From an uncultured Butyricicoccus sp. (GTDB taxonomy: Bacteria; Bacillota; Clostridia; Oscillospirales; Butyricicoccaceae): a stretch of 26,509 nt of DNA. The stretch lies in assembly GCA_900547195.1 (NCBI GenBank), contig URFQ01000031.1:1-26509 (forward strand), read 5' to 3'. The notes under the pieces were generated by a model, which had not been told where the DNA came from, did no database searches, and was given only the letters and a program-made list of their open reading frames with translations. The stretch's first letter is position 1, and the number at the start of each line of letters is the position of its first letter. Positions 21,867 to 26,509 of this stretch are shown here, one piece after another. A program made the translations under genes and the position numbers.

Positions 21867-24800
21867 ATGGCAGTTTACCGTTGTTTTTCCGAAAAGCGCC
21901 CCGGCTTCGATGTGGAAGCCCGCGGCCTTCTCAAAAGCCTCGCCGAACAGCTCGAAATCAAGACGCTGACCGGCGTACGCTATCTGTGCCGCTATGACGC
22001 CGAGGGCCTGACCCCGGAAGCGTATGAAAAGGCGAAGCAGATCGTTTTTTCCGAGCCCATGGCCGACGTCTGCTACGACGAAGCCTTCCCTCTGCCCGAA
22101 TGCGCGCACACCGTGCTCATTGTGGAACCCCTGCCCGGCCAGTTCGACCAGCGCGCGGACTCCTGCGCCCAGTGCATCCAGCTGCTGACCGGCGGCGAAC
22201 GCCCGGCGGTGGCGGCGGCCAAGGTTTATGTGCTCGAGGGCACGCTGACCGCGGAAGAGCTTGCAAAGGTCAAGAATTACCTGATCAACCCCGTTGAGGC
22301 GCGCGAGGCCTCCATGCAGAAACCCGCGACCCTGAAAGCCGTTTACGAAATCCCGACCGAAGTCGACACCGTCGCGGGCTTCACCGCCATGGACGAGGCT
22401 GCGCTGGCGGAAATGCTGCGCGGGCTCGGCCTTGCGATGGATCTTGACGACCTGAAGTTCCTTCAGAATTACTTTGCTTCCGAGGAGCGCCGCGACCCGA
22501 CCATCACCGAAGTGCGCATGATCGATACCTACTGGTCCGACCACTGCCGCCACACCACCTTCCTGACCGAGATCGACGGCACGGCCATTGAAGACCCGAT
22601 GGTACAGGATGCGTTCGACCGCTATCTTGCGGCGCGCGTCGAGGTCTATGGCGAAGAGAAGGCGGCGAAGCGCCCGGTGACCCTCATGGACATCGCGACA
22701 GCGGCGGCCAAGGTGCTCAAAAAGCGCGGTTATTTGACGAACCTCGACGAATCCGAGGAGATCAACGCCTGCTCCATCCAGATCAAGGTCAAGGTGGACA
22801 ATCCGGAAGGCGGCTGCCATTTTGAGGACTGGCTGCTCATGTTTAAGAACGAGACCCACAACCACCCGACCGAAATCGAGCCGTTCGGCGGCGCGGCGAC
22901 CTGCCTCGGCGGCGCCATCCGTGACCCGCTCTCCGGCCGTTCCTACGTTTATCAGGCCATGCGCGTGACCGGCGCGGGCGACCCGACCGTGCCGCTTTCC
23001 GAGACCCTGCCGCATAAGCTGCCCCAGCGCAAGCTATGCACCACCGCCGCGGCCGGCTATTCGTCCTATGGCAACCAGATCGGCCTGGCGACCGGCCTGG
23101 TGCACGAGATCTATCATCCGGGCTATATCGCCAAGCGTCTGGAGATCGGCGCGGTCGTCGGCGCGGCCCCGGCCGGGAACGTCATCCGCGAAGTGCCCGA
23201 GGCGGGCGACATCGTCATTCTGCTCGGCGGCAAGACCGGCCGCGACGGCTGCGGCGGCGCGACCGGCTCCTCCAAGAAGCACACCGGGGAATCCCTTGAA
23301 ACCTGCGGCGCAGAAGTCCAGAAGGGCAACCCGCCCGAGGAACGCAAGATCCAGCGCCTGTTCCGCAATCCGGAGGTCACCCGCATGATCCGCCGCTGCA
23401 ACGACTTTGGCGCGGGCGGCGTATCCGTCGCCATCGGCGAGCTGGCCGACGGCCTGGACATTGACCTCAATATGGTGCCGAAAAAATACGACGGCCTGGA
23501 CGGCACCGAGCTGGCCATCTCCGAATCGCAGGAACGCATGGCGGTCGTGGTCCGCGAGAAGGACGCGGACAGGTTTATCGAAGAAGCTGCGAGGGAGAAC
23601 CTCGAGGCGGTCAAGGTGGCGGTCGTAACGGATACGGGCCGCCTGCGCATGACGTGGAACGGCAAGACCATCGTGGACGTATCCCGCGGCTTCCTGAACA
23701 CCAACGGCTGCGCCAAGCACGCCACCGCTGAAATCCCGCGCCTGGATGCGCCCTCCATCGAGCGCACCCCGGACGGCGATACCCTTTCCGAGCAGCTGCT
23801 GCACCACGCCGCTTCGCTGAACGTCTGCCTTGAGCGCGGCCTTGTCGAGCGCTTTGACGGCTCGATCGGCGCGAACTCGGTCTTTATGCCCTTTGGCGGC
23901 AAGAACCAGCTGACCCCGGCGCAGGTCATGGCGGCAACCCTGCCGGCGCTGTCCGGCCAGGCTTCCACCGCATCGGTCATGGCCTATGGCTTTGACCCCT
24001 ACTATACCGAGCAGAACCCGTTCCTCGGCGCGAGCGCGGCGGTCATCGAATCGGTTGCCAAGCTGGTCGCGGCAGGCTGTAACTACGAGCGCGCCTATCT
24101 GACCTTCCAGGAATACTTCGAGCGCCTCGGCAAGGACCCGAAGCGCTTCGGCAAGCCGCTCGCGGCCCTGCTCGGCGCATACACGGCGCAGGAGGGGCTG
24201 TGCCTCGGCGCAATCGGCGGCAAGGACTCGATGTCCGGCTCGTTTGACGACATGGACGTGCCGCCGACGCTGGTCTCCTTTGCCATCGCCCCACAGGAGG
24301 CCGATCTGCTGATCTCTCCGGAATTCAAGGCGGCCGGCCATCCGGTTTACCTGTTCGACGCGGCGTACACCACGGACGGTACGCCCGATTACGATATGAT
24401 CAAAGACATGTGGGACGAGGTTTACAGCCTGATCTCCGAGGGCAAGATTGTTTCGGCCTGGGCGCTGTCGGTTGGCGGCGTCGCCGAGGGCGTCTGCAAG
24501 ATGGCCATTGGCAACGACGTCGGCTTTGCGTTCGACGAGGGCTTCCCGGCGGACGCCCTGTTCCTTAAGAACTTCGGCGGCATTCTGGTCGAGGCGGCCC
24601 AGGAACTGCCGCACGCCTGGAAGGTCGGCGACACCGCCGCGCGGCAGTCCATCGAGGTCGGCGGCGAGAGCGTGACGCTGGACGAGCTCAAGGCTGCGTT
24701 CGAAGGCCGCCTGGAGTCGGTGTTCCCGACCAGGGCTGCGGCTTCGGACGATAAGCTGGAAACCGTCTCCTTCCCCGAGCGCAACGTGGCTGCTCCGGCG

Positions 24801-25613
24801 GTCAAGAGCGCGAAGCCGCTGGCCGTCATCCCGGTCTTCCCGGGCACCAACTGCGAATACGACACCGCGAAGGCCATTGAAACCGCAGGCGGCGCGGCTG
24901 AAATCATTGTTGTGCGCAACTATTCGGCGGACGCGCTCGCGCAGTCGGCGGAGCAGCTGGAGAGCGCCATCCGCCGCGCGCAGATGGTCATTCTGCCGGG
25001 CGGTTTCTCGGGCGGCGACGAGCCGGATGGCTCGGGCAAGTTCATCGCGTCTTTCCTGCGCGGCCCGGGCATCAAGGCTTCCATCCATGAGCTTCTTCAG
25101 CAGCGCGACGGCCTGATGCTCGGCATCTGCAACGGCTTCCAGGCGCTCATCAAGCTGGGGCTGGTGCCTTACGGCGAGATCCGCGACACCATGGGCGCGG
25201 ACGACCCGACGCTGACCTTCAACCTCATCGGCCGCCATCAGTCGCGCTATGTGACCACCCGCGTGGCGTCGGTGAAGAGCCCGTGGCTGTCCTCCTGCGA
25301 GGTCGGCGACCTGCACTCCATCGCCATTTCCCATGGCGAGGGCCGCTTTGTCGCTCCGCAGCATGTGATTGACGGATTGGTTGCAAACGGCCAGGTCGCG
25401 TTCCAGTACACCGACCTTTCGGGCAGCCCGTCCATGGACATTGCATGGAACCCGAACGGCTCCATGTGTGCGATTGAGGGCATCACCTCCCCGGATGGCC
25501 GCGTTCTCGGCAAGATGGGCCACACCGAGCGTTACAGCCCGTATGTCGGCCGGAATATCTACGGCGAAAAGTATCAGCCGGTCTTTGAAAACGGCGTGAA
25601 GTATTTCCTGTAA
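21867..25613 (+). CDS. purL: Phosphoribosylformylglycinamidine synthase, single-chain form
   Basis: This 1248-aa enzyme fuses the synthetase and glutaminase parts (PurS-like, PurL and PurQ domains). Visible motifs: TYWSDHCRHTTF (about 221-232), ETHNHPTEIEPFGGAATCLGGAIRD, GGKTGRDGCGGATGSSK, DFGAGGVSVAIGELADG, and a C-terminal class I amidotransferase domain from about residue 985. That domain has nucleophile C1088 in GICNGFQ and the H1219/E1221 pair in GKMGHTERY. It converts FGAR, glutamine and ATP to FGAM, step four of purine synthesis. Start: AAGGAG 6 nt before the ATG at 21867. It is monocistronic rather than within a pur operon. This length is typical of the clostridial single-chain type. 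Codon 3 is strongly GC-biased. Confidence 0.98.
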   Translation: MAVYRCFSEKRPGFDVEARGLLKSLAEQLEIKTLTGVRYLCRYDAEGLTPEAYEKAKQIVFSEPMADVCYDEAFPLPECAHTVLIVEPLPGQFDQRADSCAQCIQLLTGGERPAVAAAKVYVLEGTLTAEELAKVKNYLINPVEAREASMQKPATLKAVYEIPTEVDTVAGFTAMDEAALAEMLRGLGLAMDLDDLKFLQNYFASEERRDPTITEVRMIDTYWSDHCRHTTFLTEIDGTAIEDPMVQDAFDRYLAARVEVYGEEKAAKRPVTLMDIATAAAKVLKKRGYLTNLDESEEINACSIQIKVKVDNPEGGCHFEDWLLMFKNETHNHPTEIEPFGGAATCLGGAIRDPLSGRSYVYQAMRVTGAGDPTVPLSETLPHKLPQRKLCTTAAAGYSSYGNQIGLATGLVHEIYHPGYIAKRLEIGAVVGAAPAGNVIREVPEAGDIVILLGGKTGRDGCGGATGSSKKHTGESLETCGAEVQKGNPPEERKIQRLFRNPEVTRMIRRCNDFGAGGVSVAIGELADGLDIDLNMVPKKYDGLDGTELAISESQERMAVVVREKDADRFIEEAARENLEAVKVAVVTDTGRLRMTWNGKTIVDVSRGFLNTNGCAKHATAEIPRLDAPSIERTPDGDTLSEQLLHHAASLNVCLERGLVERFDGSIGANSVFMPFGGKNQLTPAQVMAATLPALSGQASTASVMAYGFDPYYTEQNPFLGASAAVIESVAKLVAAGCNYERAYLTFQEYFERLGKDPKRFGKPLAALLGAYTAQEGLCLGAIGGKDSMSGSFDDMDVPPTLVSFAIAPQEADLLISPEFKAAGHPVYLFDAAYTTDGTPDYDMIKDMWDEVYSLISEGKIVSAWALSVGGVAEGVCKMAIGNDVGFAFDEGFPADALFLKNFGGILVEAAQELPHAWKVGDTAARQSIEVGGESVTLDELKAAFEGRLESVFPTRAAASDDKLETVSFPERNVAAPAVKSAKPLAVIPVFPGTNCEYDTAKAIETAGGAAEIIVVRNYSADALAQSAEQLESAIRRAQMVILPGGFSGGDEPDGSGKFIASFLRGPGIKASIHELLQQRDGLMLGICNGFQALIKLGLVPYGEIRDTMGADDPTLTFNLIGRHQSRYVTTRVASVKSPWLSSCEVGDLHSIAISHGEGRFVAPQHVIDGLVANGQVAFQYTDLSGSPSMDIAWNPNGSMCAIEGITSPDGRVLGKMGHTERYSPYVGRNIYGEKYQPVFENGVKYFL

Positions 25614-25623
25614 GCAGGTATGT

Positions 25624-25652
25624 AAAGGCCGCCCCGGTTCGGGGCGGCCTTT
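25624..25652 (+). terminator. Terminator of purL
   Basis: AAAGGCCGCCCC and GGGGCGGCCTTT with a 5-nt loop, 10 nt after the stop codon. The T-tract is short. Confidence 0.8.
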
Positions 25653-25743
25653 GTATCATTTCCCCCGCCGCAACCGATAGTTGACAGGCAGTTGGTGGTG
25701 TTTTTCGGTAAAGCACGGTACGATAGGACTGGAGGTGAACCTT

Positions 25744-26421
25744 ATGCATTTTGCAGAAAAATTAAAAGCCGCACGGGAAGCCGCCGGATTATCCCAGGAA
25801 CAGTTTGCCGAAGCGCTCGGCATCAGCCGTCAGGCGGTCTCCAAATGGGAAACCGCGCAATCCTATCCGGACACGGAAAACCTGATGGCAGCCGCGCAGA
25901 TCCTCGGCCTGTCGGTCGATGAACTGGCGCTTGAGCAGGTGCGGGATAGCCGGCCCGGCCGTTTTGCCCCGCGCCTGATCATCGGCCTGCTGGTCGCAGG
26001 CGCGTGCGCCCTTTGCGGCTATGCGGGCTGGACGCTGCATCCGCAGCCCGCCCAACCGGCAGCATCCGCTCCCGCACCAGATCTGTCATCCGCGGCCCAG
26101 GACAGCACGGACTGGCTGAACACCCCGGAAAGCGTAGCGATGCAGATTGCGGCGCAGCAGTTCGCAACAGCCTTTTTTACACAGGATGTGGAGGGCATGC
26201 AGGCGCTTTTGTTCTGGGGACAGCCCGCAGAGCCCTATCCCGAGCCAATCACCCTTTCCTACACGGTGCTCAAATGGCATCCCGAAGACCTTGCAGCCGG
26301 TGGAGAAATCGAGGTTTCGCTGCAATTCCAATCTGAAGGCAGCGACACCGCCCAGTATCTCACCCTGACGTTATTGAAGGCTGACGGCTGGCAGGTGACC
26401 GGCTACGCGCTCGAAGGATAG
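25744..26421 (+). CDS. Membrane-anchored XRE-family regulator
   Basis: This 225-aa protein has an N-terminal HTH_3 domain (residues about 4-62: LKAAREAAGLSQEQFAEALGISRQAVSKWE, then YPDTENLMAAAQILGLSVDEL), a single membrane helix (about 76-97) and an Ala/Pro-rich linker. An extracytoplasmic domain (about 118-225) follows, with a helix then beta strands, resembling small NTF2-like or DUF4878-like folds. The topology suggests a DNA-binding domain inside the cell tied to a sensor outside. The ATG at 25744 has GGAGGTGA about 5 nt upstream. It stands alone; the signal and targets are unknown. Confidence 0.88.
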   Translation: MHFAEKLKAAREAAGLSQEQFAEALGISRQAVSKWETAQSYPDTENLMAAAQILGLSVDELALEQVRDSRPGRFAPRLIIGLLVAGACALCGYAGWTLHPQPAQPAASAPAPDLSSAAQDSTDWLNTPESVAMQIAAQQFATAFFTQDVEGMQALLFWGQPAEPYPEPITLSYTVLKWHPEDLAAGGEIEVSLQFQSEGSDTAQYLTLTLLKADGWQVTGYALEG

Positions 26422-26428
26422 TAAAAAT

Positions 26429-26452
26429 GCCGCCGCTCCATGGAGCGGCGGC
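26429..26452. terminator. Hairpin after the XRE regulator
   Basis: A perfect palindrome (GCCGCCGCTCCA and its complement) 7 nt after the stop codon. No T-run follows, so termination would be factor-assisted or from the minus side (ATTTTTAC follows the stem there). Confidence 0.6.
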
Positions 26453-26509
26453 ACCAGCTTGTCTAAAAAGTCCTTCGCGCCGCAGCGCGCTTTAAACAGG
26501 ATTTCGCCG
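26453..26509. other. Right-edge sequence with a short stem, cut by the window end
   Basis: GCGCGCTGCGGCGCG-type pairing (CGCGC-CGCA-GCGCG, about 26477-26490) lies in the last 57 bp. It could be the beginning of an intergenic hairpin repeat like that at 3181-3315, but too little is present to say. Confidence 0.25.

Noticed and set aside
21690..25523. Very long open frames on the minus strand opposite purL (for example 23034-25523)
   Set aside because: They are antisense shadows produced by high GC at codon position 3 of purL. They have no ribosome binding site and Arg/Ala-rich, family-less products.

Overview
The window reads as chromosomal DNA of an anaerobic Firmicute of class Clostridia, probably an Oscillospiraceae/Butyricicoccaceae-type gut bacterium. 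The grounds are moderately high GC in coding DNA, strong AGGAGG-type ribosome binding sites, sigma-A promoters (TTGACA-17-TATAAT), a single-chain clostridial-type PurL, a monocistronic mreB, a PadR/small membrane protein operon and several tiny proteins of a kind common in that class. This placement is inference from style and gene families; there is no rRNA here to confirm it.

Left part (about 1-8400): a compact cyclitol (inositol-type) locus. On the minus strand lie an IolH-like TIM-barrel protein, an IolI-like inosose isomerase, an IolG-type inositol 2-dehydrogenase and a sodium:solute symporter of the SGLT/YidK type. On the plus strand lie an AraC-type and a LacI-type regulator. IolG plus IolI would oxidise myo-inositol and isomerise the inosose. 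The ring-opening and kinase genes of the classical pathway (IolB, C, D, E, J) are absent from the window. An 18-bp dyad (TGCGTTCACGAGAACGCA) lies exactly inside the iolG core promoter and recurs in front of the symporter; it is the best candidate operator for the LacI-type regulator. A second, unrelated 26-bp dyad lies just upstream of the same promoter.

Middle part (about 8390-12770): a secreted protein with a duplicated 17-residue motif lies opposite a PadR regulator. The genes downstream of PadR are decayed: one has a frameshift and an in-frame TGA, and the next starts ATG-TAA. Then follow the ribosomal operon rplM-rpsI and two tRNA-modification genes, a ttcA-like gene and tadA.

Right part (about 12770-26509): an AGCS amino-acid symporter, mreB, an operon of a small membrane protein with recD2 and comF, tRNA-Pro(CGG), a truncated PPOX-family protein, tRNA-Gly(CCC), two tiny conserved-looking proteins, rpe, purL and a membrane-anchored XRE regulator.

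The most striking unexplained structure is a roughly 105-bp, highly palindromic dispersed repeat. It occurs twice, in opposite orientation (6869-6982 and 12761-12866), each time in a divergent intergenic region. One stem shows an A:T to G:C compensatory change. A separate chain of five different hairpins fills the gap between iolG and iolI.
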